This document shows positions 1 through 9,591 of a stretch of DNA of 64,000 bases, one piece after another. The translations under genes and the position numbers were made by a program. Position 1 is the stretch's first letter; every line of letters begins with the position of its first letter. The notes below the pieces were generated by a model, which did not search any database, was not told the DNA's origin, and was given only the letters and a program-made list of their open reading frames with translations. Origin of the DNA: Anniella stebbinsi (lineage: Eukaryota > Chordata > Lepidosauria > Squamata > Anniellidae); assembly GCA_029215795.1 (NCBI GenBank), contig JARDYH010000006.1, positions 28,225,501 to 28,289,500 on the forward strand, given 5' to 3'.

Positions 1-95
1 GTAGAACCACTGAAATCAATCCATTGTATCTAAGTATCTAAGTCAATCATTGTATCTCCAAGTATAAGTCTGGATCCTACCCTATTCCTTTAAAA

Positions 96-222
96 GAGGT
101 TTTGCAGTCCTCCAGATGTTTTAGCCTACAGCTGCCATGATCTCTCACCATTGGTTATGCTGGCTAAGACTGATTGAAGTTGTAGACCAAAGCATCTATA
201 GGCCACAAATTGCCCACCCCTG
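96..222. repeat. Degenerate hAT-like foldback repeat
   Basis: The right end reads GGGCAATTTGTGG...-like in reverse complement, starting CAGGGGTGGGCAA, the same terminus as the copy at 47924-48049. Inner arms carry the CCTCCAGATGTT and GAAGTTGTAGACC motifs in inverted orientation. Flanks CTTTAAAA (88-95) and CTTTTAAA (223-230) agree at 7 of 8 bases, consistent with an 8-bp duplication. The left terminus has decayed. Non-coding. Confidence 0.55.
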
Positions 223-230
223 CTTTTAAA

Positions 231-1375
231 AAAAATCCTGGTAAACCTGTTTCTATAAAAGGTAAATCTGTCCTTTAGAATCCCACTGAAACATGTTGTA
301 ATTCTAATAGTGTTGTGTCCTGTTCCAACTATCCTTTGGCAGAACTGGCAGGTATTTCACAGTCAGCACAACAGCCAGGGTGTAACGAAGTGCATGCTTG
401 TCACTAAGGACAATGCAGCTTGTGTTGAAAAGGGTATGAAATGCCACCTGTATATAATGCTTGCAATAATCATAGTTTCAAAACATTGGCTTTAATGAGG
501 GTGTCTTGTTCAAGCACTCTGTTTTCTGACTTTTAAGATTTTCTTGAGATAATACTTCATTCAGTCAGCTACATCTAGCAGACGAGTATAAAGAGATCTA
601 TATTTATGGCACTTTGAATAGCACGTTTTTAATTCTAGTTGACTTTTTTATTCAATCAATAATAAGTTTGTTTTCTTTGCTTTGTTCTTGTGTTTTGAAA
701 AAAATTATTTTTACTAGGCTAATCAAACAGAGTGAGTGTGTCAGTGTACATGGGTTTTGTTTTCTTTGTTTTGTTTGCATTTTGCTTATTTGTATTTTTT
801 TTAATTGTGTTTTGCTTTGAGATTTTGCGAAATGTGAATTACCATGACTGAAAGCATGTTGGGTGTGAAGGACACTTTACAAGCTGTAGTTATTGCATTC
901 AGCTGTATATTCACAGATGGGTCGAGGTGACTGCAGCTGTTGTTTTTGTAACTAGGGAACAATAGAGAATAGCAGTTTCTGCTAATAAATAGAAAGGGAG
1001 ATGTGTCAAGATTCAGAATCCAACAGGGTGTAATCCCCAAACTGTTAGCATTTTTGCAGCGGCACAAATACAGTCTGTGTAAATGACTGTAAGTAAATTG
1101 GGTATACTTTTCATGTTGGTTGGGCCTTAATCACTTTACAGTAGCTTACTGCTTCCTTAGTAATGCTGTGCCCTTTCATCAGTGTTACCTCATTGGTCTT
1201 ATGACCTTAGTCACTCTTCCCGAATGAGCTCATTAGGGCTTCACTCATACTCAGAACATGTGAAGTGCTATAGATCTCTTTTATAAATACTCCTATATAA
1301 TAGTTTATTTTTCTCATCATGAAGTAGCCAGAGTCATTCTACAAACACAGGTCAAAATATACTATTGGAACAGAG
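231..1375. other. AT-rich unique DNA, no feature seen
   Basis: No recognisable repeat, RNA gene or coding signal. The short open frames here lack family motifs and have composition typical of random AT-rich sequence. T-rich runs occur around 640-810. Confidence 0.5.
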
Positions 1376-1377
1376 GA

Positions 1378-1557
1378 GGTTGACTTATGCTGAGTGAGAG
1401 CATCGCTCAGTATGGTTGATACTGACTGGCAGCGGTTCTCCAGGATTTCAGGCAAAAGGTCCCAGGTTTCCTAGACCTAACTGGAGGCACCAGAGATTGA
1501 ACCTGGGATCCTCTGCATCCAAAATATGTGCTCTACCACTGAGCTATAGCCTCCTTT
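1378..1557 (-). mobile_element. tRNA-derived SINE, reversed
   Basis: On the minus strand it begins with a tRNA-like head: TAGCTCAGTGGTAGAGCACA (A box) and GGTTCAATCTCTGG (B box). A body follows with the CTGCCAGTCAGTAT and CTCAGCATAAG motifs also seen in the copy at 14115-14305. RNA polymerase III promoter boxes are recognisable, but there is no tRNA fold after the B box, so it is a retroposed SINE and not a tRNA gene. Family membership in a squamate-type SINE is inferred from recall of similar sequences. Confidence 0.8.
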
Positions 1558-1928
1558 AGGTCTCCAGGTAGGCATAATTTGAATTAGCCCCAGCACTTTT
1601 CAACAAAGCATCGTACACATACAATGTTTGGAAGTAATATCCATAAAAGGAAGTCCTGTGTCATGATGGCTTTTGCACAATCCATGTTGGCTTTGCCACC
1701 ACACTAAACCCATGATTCCCATGGATGTTCAATGGATTGCCAAGACTCAACATGGGATTGCAATTGTTCTTGTGAAGCTTAGAGCCCAAAGCCCACAAGG
1801 ACTCTATGAGGATTCACATATTTCAGAGAGATTTTCATGAGGATTCATGCCCCTTTAGATTTGATTACTGGTTCAGTGGTCAAGGGGAAAATGGGCAATG
1901 GGCAATGGTCAGGGGGGGAAAGTAACAA

Positions 1929-2040
1929 TTTCCAGAGGGGTAGCCATGTTTGTCTACCACAACAAAATAAAGAGTTGTGGCATCTTGAAGTCTAACAGGC
2001 GCATTGTAGCATAATGTGCTGTTTCATCAGATGATGTAAA
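1929..2040 (+). repeat. Unclassified interspersed repeat fragment
   Basis: The segment containing GGGGTAGCCATGTTTGTCT, GTGGCATCTTGAAG, TCTAACAG and TTCATCAGATGATG resembles a repeat that is abundant in reptile genomes. I recognise the sequence style but cannot name its class. No ends or target duplications are visible. Confidence 0.4.
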
Positions 2041-2044
2041 AAAG

Positions 2045-3735
2045 GAGTAGATGCAGTAGCTAAGCAAATCATATACTGGAGTTTTACTTTCTCCTTTCCC
2101 TCTGCCCCGAATCAATTCTATATCACAAAAAACAAATGGTTCAGTAAAACGGATACTGCCAATAGGATGAGCTAGAACATTTGTGTCAATATTCACGTGA
2201 AAGGAACAACACTTGACATGTTTATCTATATACCTCTGACTCGAGGTAAACAATGGTGATTGGTTCACAACAGTGAAGCCGACTGTAGTGACTGGTTCAC
2301 AGCAGTGTTACAAATGCCCTTTGAAAGTGTTATCCCTTCGGAAAGAAAGGATGCTGCATCTTAACACATTATTTTTATTAACATTAAAAATGTTGCTTTG
2401 ATTATGTCTAGTTCAAGTGAGGCCTAACATTGCATAAATTCACAGTAAGAACATTTAGGGCAGAGGTTCTCAAAGTGTGTTATCCTGCCTAGTTTACGCT
2501 TGCCCGAGTTTAATACAGAGACAACAAAGGAGAAGACATAAGTGGTGGCATGCATCTCTTGGAAGACGCCAAATCAAATGATAGTTAGAGATGGAGAACA
2601 TATGGACTTAAGACATATACCACTGTGCTTACACAGGGAGCAATGTCCAAGGAAAGTAAAATCCCACACTCTAAAACAGAGCATGATTTCATTGACCCTT
2701 GGTCTTGTCCATCAACTCAAGTGGTGGGTGTGAGCAATTGCATTGGAACTATGGAAAGGGTTGGAGTTTGGAGGAGCTCATTGGGCTTCCCTTATCAATG
2801 AGTTCCATCTCCCATTTTGAGAACCCTGGCTTTAGGCTGACAATTTCACCTTCCATGAAGGCTTATAGTTCAACAATTAACTATCTGTTTATAATACTAG
2901 ATGAAATATGCATCAAGGTAATGGTTTGTAAATACACTGTTCAGGTCTATGTTTAAGGCAGTGAAAGTCAGGAGCATCGCAACTACATACCTTGGTACTT
3001 AAGATGATTTCTGTGTTCTAAGCTATAATTTTCTTAAAGGTAGTAAATGGCTTGAAAAGACTTAGCACTATAAAAATGTGGAGATGCTTGTAATAAATAT
3101 ATTTTGTTTGTTTAATTTGGTGTTTATACATTAATGTACCCTCTGGTAGTATTAAAATTAAAGATATACACACTATGTACACAAAAGTTTTCATAGAATA
3201 ATGTTTACTTTGTTTACTCAGACATGTTGGGTTGCTTGTGTCTTTGTGTTCCAATTCAGATTTCAGATGTGGCATTCAAATTTTAAAGGTGCATTTTTAC
3301 ATCAAAATTCAACTGCTTTAGACATGTTTGCATCTCTTGAGTATTTTAGCAACTGTCAAATAAAATATACTATAAACTCAAAACCATTACACACCAACTG
3401 CCAAAATACTGTATAATATCAAAATCAAATATCGTTGGATGTCTAATACTGATGTCAATATTCAGAGAATGTCTGGATATTCAGAGAATGTCAAGTGAAT
3501 ATTGATCAAAGAATAGATATCACAGGGAAAGAACAAAGAAAAGGGGGAAATGGAGGCAGCAATAGGCATAGGAAGAATATGTGGTTATTTCAATTACACA
3601 TACTTCAGCTTAGGCCAAATCTGCACCTGATGAATGTGGAATAAAAAGTAGGAAATGACACTAGGAAAGCGGTATATGGAATGTGGATTGTGTCCCAATA
3701 GTTATTAGTGCACTTCAATAACCCTATAAAGCAGT
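2045..3735. other. AT-rich unique DNA, no feature seen
   Basis: No repeat family or coding signal was recognised in this stretch. The small open frames are short and without family motifs. Some segments around 2880-3400 are low-GC and could be weakly constrained, but nothing in the sequence demonstrates it. Confidence 0.4.
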
Positions 3736-3737
3736 AG

Positions 3738-3929
3738 TGTACAGCCATACCCTAAACGTGCCCAGTCTCGTCTGATCTCGGAAGCTAAGCAGGGTCAGGC
3801 CTGGTTTGTACTTGGATGGGAGACTGCCAGGAAATACTGTGTGCTGTAGGCTTGATTGCTGTATTGAGCAGGGGGTTGGACTTGATAGCCTTATAGGCCC
3901 CTTCCAACTCTACTATTCTATGATTCTAT
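3738..3929 (+). mobile_element. 5S-rRNA-derived SINE with CR1-like 3' tail
   Basis: Bases 3740-3855 closely follow vertebrate 5S rRNA: CAGCCATACC, CGTCTGATCTCGGAAGCTAA (spanning the start of the A box), GCAGGGTC, then CTTGGATGGGAGACTGCC (C box) and GTGCTGTAGGCTTG at the end. A 72-base tail follows immediately: GTTGGACTTGATAGCC, TTATAGGCCCCTTCC, AACTCTACTATTCTATGATTC, which matches CR1 LINE 3' ends such as the one at 49230-49285. This head-to-tail structure is that of a 5S-derived (SINE3-type) SINE mobilised by a CR1 partner. The 5S part has a three-base loss near its start and several substitutions, so it is not a working 5S gene. Confidence 0.85.
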
Positions 3930-3954
3930 CTAGCCTTAGTCACAATAAGGTCTA

Positions 3955-4160
3955 GGGAATCATTTGCAGCCCAAGGACCAAATTCAGTTTCAGAGAAGCT
4001 CCCGGGAGCCGTATTTAAGTGGTGGGTGTGGTCAAAGGCAAAGTGTAGGCAAGAGGCATGGGCCAAAAATTACAAAAGGTGCCAGCATATTATGTGTGGT
4101 TCTTACTTCAAATTCTTACTGCCAGTAACTGAGCCTCGGGAGAGGCATTTCAACATTTTA
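3955..4160 (-). repeat. Possible hAT-derived repeat fragment
   Basis: The segment with GCAGCCCAAGGACCAAATT and GTGGTGGGTGTGGTCAAAGG resembles, in reverse, the interior of the CAGGGG-type hAT elements at 13787-14103 and 37613-38000 (CCCACCACTGG, ATTTGGGCCTTGGG). Ends are not visible. Weak assignment. Confidence 0.3.
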
Positions 4161-4219
4161 GAAGGGGGGGAGAGAGAGAGACTACACAAAAGTGAGAAAA
4201 CAACCAAATGATTAGTTCT

Positions 4220-4800
4220 GAAAGATGCACACATCATCCATCAATTGCAAAATTGTCTGAATAAAGGAACATTTAGCTCAAAACAGTGTTTAAAGTAAGT
4301 GCATATATTTGAAATGTATTCTTTAAGTGCATATATTTACAAATGAGTCAACGAGAACGGAAACAATTCTAGAAATGACATACATAATCTTAACGAAACT
4401 TTTCCCTAGTCCAATTATTTCATACACCTGCTCCCATTAAATGTTCTTTATGATTCTTTGCCTGGCTCCTTTAATATTTTGAAGTATTGGAAACCCACGA
4501 GGTGTGTCTTTCTTTTAAATTATTTTCAAATTAATTTTAATTTTCTGAATTTATTCAAGCCTGCCCATTAGTTCAATGAAATTGAACTTTAATATTTTTC
4601 AGTTTAGCATCTCCTAACGTTTCCAGAAGGTGCTTTATGGGCTGTTTTAATGATACGCTTTGGACTAGTCTGGGAGATTTCCCAATTACTCCATTAACGG
4701 CACCTTGTTCCATAAGCAAAATGATTATTTTAGAAATATTCTATTTACATCAAACATGACTCACCAAGATACCCTGGTACAGTAATGATTCTAGACGGGG
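4220..4800. promoter_or_regulatory. Candidate conserved non-coding block
   Basis: This is a non-repetitive, AT-rich stretch with dense homeodomain-like ATTA/TAAT cores (CAAATTAATTTTAATTTTC; CCATTAACGGC; CCAATTATTTC), no microsatellites and no transposon signatures, unlike most of the window. That texture is typical of vertebrate developmental enhancers, but the sequence alone cannot show conservation. Confidence 0.2.
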
Positions 4801-5340
4801 ACAACTTAGAATCGGAATGTTAAGGGTTTGTAAAATCAATGAGTTCAATTCTATTGTGGAGAAAATCTCCCCATCTCCATTCTGGACAATGATGGAATGG
4901 ATGTTGCCTTGTTAAGGTAAGGAGACAAAGCTATAGAGGGGTGTTCATGGCATTTCGGTGGGCCTGACAGCTACTATCTCTCATAAGGGATATGTGGATT
5001 CTGCAATCAAGTCATGCAGAATTTATCACTAAGTGCAGAATTCAGAGTCCTGAAAATCCCAGTTTTCATTCTTTAGATAGAACATTGGTTTTCAGCTGGT
5101 GGGTTGGGACTCTCTACTGCATTACAGCCTAACCTACATTGAGTTGAAACAAATATATGGTAAGAAAAAAAGTAAGTAGTGGGTCCCCAAATGAATGTTT
5201 GGGCTAAATGTTGAAGATCGGTGCTTTAGAAAACAAAATTTCTAGCACATAAGATTGCAAAGATAACATGTTGGCAGTGAAAGGTCAAAACACTGGTGCT
5301 TCCATAGAGGACACTTATCATGAAATTGTCACTCCTGATT
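4801..5340. other. Unique DNA, no feature seen
   Basis: No repeat family, coding signal or RNA gene is visible in this interval. Confidence 0.4.
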
Positions 5341-5341
5341 T

Positions 5342-5465
5342 AGGGTACAATCCTATGCATGTTTAGACAGAAAAAGTCCTACAACTCCCACCATTCCCCA
5401 GATCAACCACAGCCCAGCCAATTGTGAAGCTTTATTGCCTAGTAGCCAGCTACAAAATCCAATCC
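5342..5465 (+). repeat. Half copy of small foldback MITE (CAATCCTATGC family)
   Basis: It begins GGGTACAATCCTATGCATG and TTTAGACAGAAAAAGTCC, the same arm as in the copy at 21508-21632, and again contains CAATCCTATC near 5460. The right arm is degraded. Non-coding. Confidence 0.5.
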
Positions 5466-5569
5466 TATCACAATTTTTTAAAACTTCTAAATAACAATGT
5501 TTAGGGCTGCACCTTAAATAGATTCCTAGTTGTATACTATTTAGATACTGCTTTAAAACAGTACATACA

Positions 5570-6232
5570 TGTGTACTAAAAACTATCATAAGGACATCAG
5601 ATAAGACTAACAGCCTATCTAGTCTATCATGACCAGCAACCATTGATGGCTTGAATTTGTCTAATTCCCTTTTAAAAACTATCTTCATTGAAGGCCATCT
5701 CTACCAGCTTAGATAGCTTTAAACATGTGGTAGCGACTTCCATAGTTTAACAATGTGCTGTGTGAAGACGTAGTTCCTTTTGTCTGTCCTGAACCTCCCA
5801 TCACTCATCTTCCTGAGCAATCATGGGTTCTAGAAGCCTTGGGGTTCACACCATGCATCATTTTATATTGCTTTATCATGCCCCACCTTGCTTCACTTCT
5901 TCTAAACTAAAAGGCCCCAAACGTTGTAACTTTTCTTTGTAGGGGACTTGTGCTAGTCCCCTGATCATTTTGGTGGTGCCTTTCCTTCACCTTTGCCAGC
6001 TCCACAATATCCTTTTTGAGGTGCAGTGACCAGAACTATACACGGTATTCTAAGTGTGGCCTCACCATATATTTGTAAAAAGGCAATACGATATTGGCGG
6101 TTTTATTTTTGATCCCTTGCCTAATGATCCACAACATGGATTTTGCCTTTTTCACCGCAAGTGCACAATGGGTTGATTTTTTTTTAGCTTTCTTGGTCAG
6201 TGACCAGACCCCATCAAGGTATATGTGAAGTT
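5570..6232 (-). mobile_element. CR1 LINE 3' fragment, reversed
   Basis: Read on the minus strand this is the 3' part of a CR1-type LINE reverse-transcriptase gene plus 3' UTR. GGTCACTGACCAAGAAAGC is followed by sequence matching the 29130-29700 element: the TNQE/DLG-type region, a translated LYK-like box, and a 3' UTR region with AAGGAACTACGTCTTCACAC and TTTTAAAAGGGAATTAGAC. Many frameshifts and stops are present; no full reading frame survives. An old, 5'-truncated insertion. Confidence 0.75.
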
Positions 6233-6236
6233 ATAG

Positions 6237-7600
6237 TTGTTGTTGTTTTACCACAATGTGCCCACACCCACACCCACAATCCACCATGGAGGGGGATAAG
6301 GGGAAATGAATCATTTATCCACACAAATATGATCACTCCCCTTCTACAAAAAGCACTGCACCTATCCTTCTGAAATGTTGCAGGTTTCTTAACTAGGATC
6401 ACCTTTATGTTGTATGACTTTTTCATAACCATTGCTCACAAAAATGTAGGGGGATAAACAGGCACATCCTTTTTCTTTTTTTTAACCAAACTGTAACTGC
6501 TGATTTTACACAAAGCTCCTTGCACTTATTCATCTGAAATTGAAGGCTTGATCCCCTCAGAAGGAAAAACTATCCCTACAAATTGAATCCAATTCTATTA
6601 AGATTTTTTTTTAATCTTTTAAAATATCGAAATAAACTGACAGGTAGCACAACCCACTCACCCTGCACCTATTTGTTCAGAATTTGGCAGTCTGGTAAGT
6701 GACTACCATATTTAGAAATTTCATCCAATTCTGACTCACAATCAAAAGCTTATTGCCTTTTGTTGTCTTCCAGTGATAGTCAATGGAAAGCATAAAGATT
6801 TGGATTTCCGAATCAAGATTTGGATTCAGACATGAATTAAAGCATGCAGCCTATGAATCAGTCTCAGCTGTACTGAGCTGTTTTCTGGACCATTGAATCA
6901 GGGTCCAAACCGAATCTTGTGTATGGTTCATACCTCTAGGAAACATGACTACAACAGGACAATACACCTTGCTCTTTCCTGGTCAATTTCACAACCCAGT
7001 TGGGAAATTCACCCCCTTGTTTATTCTCATCAATTTCAGTTTCACAAGTAGTTACATCCCCAACCCAACTCACTCTTGCTCTCCATGTCGGAAGGGGCTC
7101 CTTTGGGCCATTGTTTCCAAGGGCTATTTATTCAAAGGGAAGGCAATGGTTGAAATTGACAAGTTGTGTGTCTGTTTTGCCTCCCTGTTTCCTTTAAACA
7201 GCAACAACAACAACAACAATTACATAGGCAGCTTTTGTGCCATTTCAGCACCCTATACCACTACAGAGAAATTTCAATTAGAAGATGAATAAAAAAACAA
7301 ATGAGCACCAGTAAAAGCATTGTTGCAGCTCTACAGCCTGACATTTATTCTGTAGTAAGTGCTGCTGTGTTCAGTGGTATCTCTCCCTGTTTTGCAAGCT
7401 TGGAAGAGTGTTCAGAGATGGGAAAGGACTTGCTCTGCAGAAAGAACTCATCAAAAGGAAATGCATTGCAAGTGATAAACATCATCCACCTCCCTCAGGG
7501 ATAAGTCCTCCTACCCTGTTGCAATTGCTCGTTTTCTTGTCCACTCCTGCTGAAAAATTGCACTACTAATCCGCTCTTTCCCTCTGTACCAGATTTTGGT
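6237..7600. repeat. Diverged low-copy repeat units and unique DNA
   Basis: Three loosely similar blocks (around 6340-6400, 6510-6560 and 6645-6710) share a core of the type GCACCTAT..TTCTGAAAT.TTGCAG, suggesting an old tandem repeat of about 150 bp. The rest, including 6710-7600, shows no gene; (CAA)n occurs at 7201-7219. Small open frames around 6945-7292 lack family motifs. Confidence 0.35.
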
Positions 7601-7876
7601 CAGAAAAAAATGGGATGCAGCAGTAGGAAAACATAGGCTGATTACTGGCCCGTTCAGTGGGCCGTTTTGATCGCGCTGCTTCTCTTGCACACAGCAGGAG
7701 ATAGCGGCAACTTCCATCTTTAAGAATAAGTCAGACTTACTGGGGTGGTTTTTTGTCAGGCGACGAAGGCTAGAAGGGGTGGGAGGCACTTGGGAGGCAC
7801 ACGACGTCATGAGAGGGACCCGCGAAAATCCGTGAGTGCCCAGTAACGAGTGTGGAATAAAACTCTCATCTGATGG
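7600..7876 (+). repeat. Unclassified MITE-like repeat, copy 1
   Basis: It aligns by eye with 47300-47577: TTCAGTGGG, GCTGCTT, ACAGCAGGA, then GACGTCAT, GGACCCGC, CCAGTAACGAG and AAAACTCTCATCTGATG at the right end. It ends just before GC-rich hAT element 1. The left end is not defined in this copy. Confidence 0.55.
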
Positions 7877-8043
7877 AGCTCTACAAATGGATCACAATTA
7901 GGGGTGTGCACGGACCCCCCGGATCGGATCGGGACCCGGATCGGGACCTCCAATTTTGTCCCGGACCGGTTCGGACAAAATCGGAGGCCCCCCGGACCGG
8001 ATCGAGTCCGATCCCGACCCAAAAATCGTACATTTTTGGATCG

Positions 8044-8107
8044 GCCGCCATTTTTTTCCCCATAGACTTGCATTGCAATGCAAGTCTATGAGGAAAAAAT
8101 GGCGGCG
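8044..8107. promoter_or_regulatory. Palindrome with paired YY1-like motifs in element 1
   Basis: GCCGCCATTTTTTTCCCC on one arm is mirrored by GAGGAAAAAATGGCGGC on the other, with CATAGACTTGCATTGCAATG at the centre. GCCGCCATTTT resembles the known YY1 binding consensus on both strands. The same palindrome occurs at about 9737-9800 and 21941-22004. Binding is inference. Confidence 0.45.
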
Positions 8108-8536
8108 GGTGGGTAAGGGGGGGCCTAACTCCCTCCCCCCCCCGGGGCCGTCCGCTGTGGACGGCCCCGGCAGGTAAACCCCCTCCCCCGCGCTCCCTAC
8201 CCCCCCTGGGGCCGCCTGCTTCCATCCGCTGGCGCCCGCGGGCGCCAGCGGATAGAAGCGGACGGCTCCGGGGGGGGGGGTAAGCCCCCTTCCCCGCCAC
8301 TTACCTTCTCGGCACGTCCGGCGCCGGCGGCTACTACCAGCGGGCTCCGCGGCCTACTCTCAAGTAGCGCGCCGGGTGATGACATCACCCGGCGCGCCAC
8401 CCTGGAGCAGGCCGCGGAGCCTGCTGGTAGTAGTAGGCGCCGGCGCCGGACGGGAGCCGCCGGGCCGGGCAGGTAAGGGCCCCCCTCCCCCCTCCCCCCT
8501 CCGCGCGCCCCCTCCTCCCCTCCACGCACCCCCTCC

Positions 8537-8726
8537 TTACCTTTCCGGCCCGGCGGCTCCCGTCCGGCGCCGGCGCCTACTACTTCCAGCAGGCTCCGCG
8601 GCCTGCTCTAGAGTAGCGCGCCGGGTGATGACATCACCCGGCGCGCCATCCTAGAGCAGGCCGCGGAGCCTGCTGGGAGTAGTAGGCGCCGGCGCCGGAC
8701 GGGAGCCGCCGGGCTGGAAAGGTAAG
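8537..8726. repeat. Near-perfect 190-bp hairpin unit in element 1
   Basis: Arms mirror around A8631 in TGATGACATCA: CTTACCTTTCCGGCCCGG on the left is matched by the reverse complement ending CTGGAAAGGTAAG on the right. Each arm carries CGTCCGGCGCCGGCGCC and GCAGGCTCCGCGGCC. Few arm mismatches are visible. Such DNA or its RNA would fold into a long stem. Confidence 0.85.
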
Positions 8727-9591
8727 GGCCCCCCTCCCCCCTCCGTGCGCCCCCTCCTCCCCTCCACGCACCCCCTCCTTACCTTTCCGGCCCGGCGGCT
8801 CCCGTCCGGCGCCGGCGCCTACTACTTCCAGCAGGCTCCGCGGCCTGCTCTAGAGCCTGCTGGGAATAGTAGGTGCCGGCGCCGGACGGGAGCCGCCGGG
8901 CCGGAAAGGTAAGGGCCCCCCTCCCCCCTCCGCGCGCCCCCTCCTCCCCTCCACGCACCCCCTCCTTACCTTCCCGGCCCGGCGGCTCCCGTCCGGCGCC
9001 GGCGCCTACTACTACCAGCAGGCTCCGCGGCCTGCTCTAGAGTAGCGCGCCGGGTGATGACATCACCCGGCGCGCCACCCTAGAGCAGGCCGCGGAGCCT
9101 GCTAGTAGTAGTAGGCTCCGGCGCCGGACGGGAGCCACCGGGCCGAGAAGGTAAGTGCCCCCCTCCTCCCCCCCCCGCTGTCCACTTTCATCGGCGGGCG
9201 CCCGCTGGCGCCCGCCAATGGAAGCGGCGGTGGGCGCCAGTGGGCGCCCGCCGATCCGCCGATCCGCCGAACCGGTTCGGAGCTTTTTCGGACCGGTTCG
9301 GATTGGATCGGCCGATCCAGCTGCGGGATCGGAAATCGGATAATTTATCCGATTTCCCACTGGACCGGACTCGGATCGTGGATCGGGTCCGATCCAGTGC
9401 ACATCCCTAATCACAATGTCATCTGGATCCCCCACAAAATTCTATGAATGAGACAGGGCAATTGCACCATAAAGGCTCTCATTTGGAAGCACCCCAGGAG
9501 AGGGCTTTTGTGGGAAAGCTGTGAACTCCATTCAGTTCTGAAACTGGAAACAAATTCCTATGTTCAGAGGCACCCTGGTTGATGTTTCTAA

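Larger units (their letters stand above)
7899..9409. mobile_element. GC-rich hAT-type foldback element 1 (four hairpin units)
   Basis: A non-autonomous DNA transposon of 1511 bp. Left end TAGGGGTGTGCACGGACC; right end in reverse complement TAGGGATGTGCACTGGATC. It is bounded by a perfect 8-bp duplication ATCACAAT (7891-7898 and 9410-9417), the signature of hAT insertion. Internal layout: GATC-rich subterminal repeats; a palindrome at 8044-8107 with GCCGCCAT and ATGGCGGC arms around CATTGCAATG; a palindrome at 8219-8258; then four hairpin units (8301-8478, 8537-8726, 8779-8914, 8966-9155), each framed by CTTACC and GGTAAG. Unit three lacks the TGATGACATCA core. Near the right end another palindrome surrounds CGGGCGCCCGC. 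No transposase is encoded; open frames on both strands only reflect scarcity of stop codons in GC-rich DNA. The transposase source is presumably elsewhere in the genome. Confidence 0.92.

Noticed and set aside
3740..3855. A functional 5S rRNA gene
   Set aside because: It has substitutions and a small loss in the 5S body, lacks a T-run terminator and continues into a CR1 tail, so it is a SINE.
7881..8300. Open frame repeated identically at 9532-9993 and partly at 21738-22421
   Set aside because: Sequence identity comes from recent transposon copies, not protein conservation; the frame crosses palindromes and has no start context or domain.
8301..9155. CRISPR-like array (regular repeats and spacers)
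   Set aside because: Units are palindromic transposon hairpins without unique spacers, in a vertebrate-type genome.
8100..9160. CpG island promoter of a host gene
   Set aside because: The CpG-rich DNA is bounded exactly by transposon ends with target duplications and recurs at three other loci; no adjacent exon was found.
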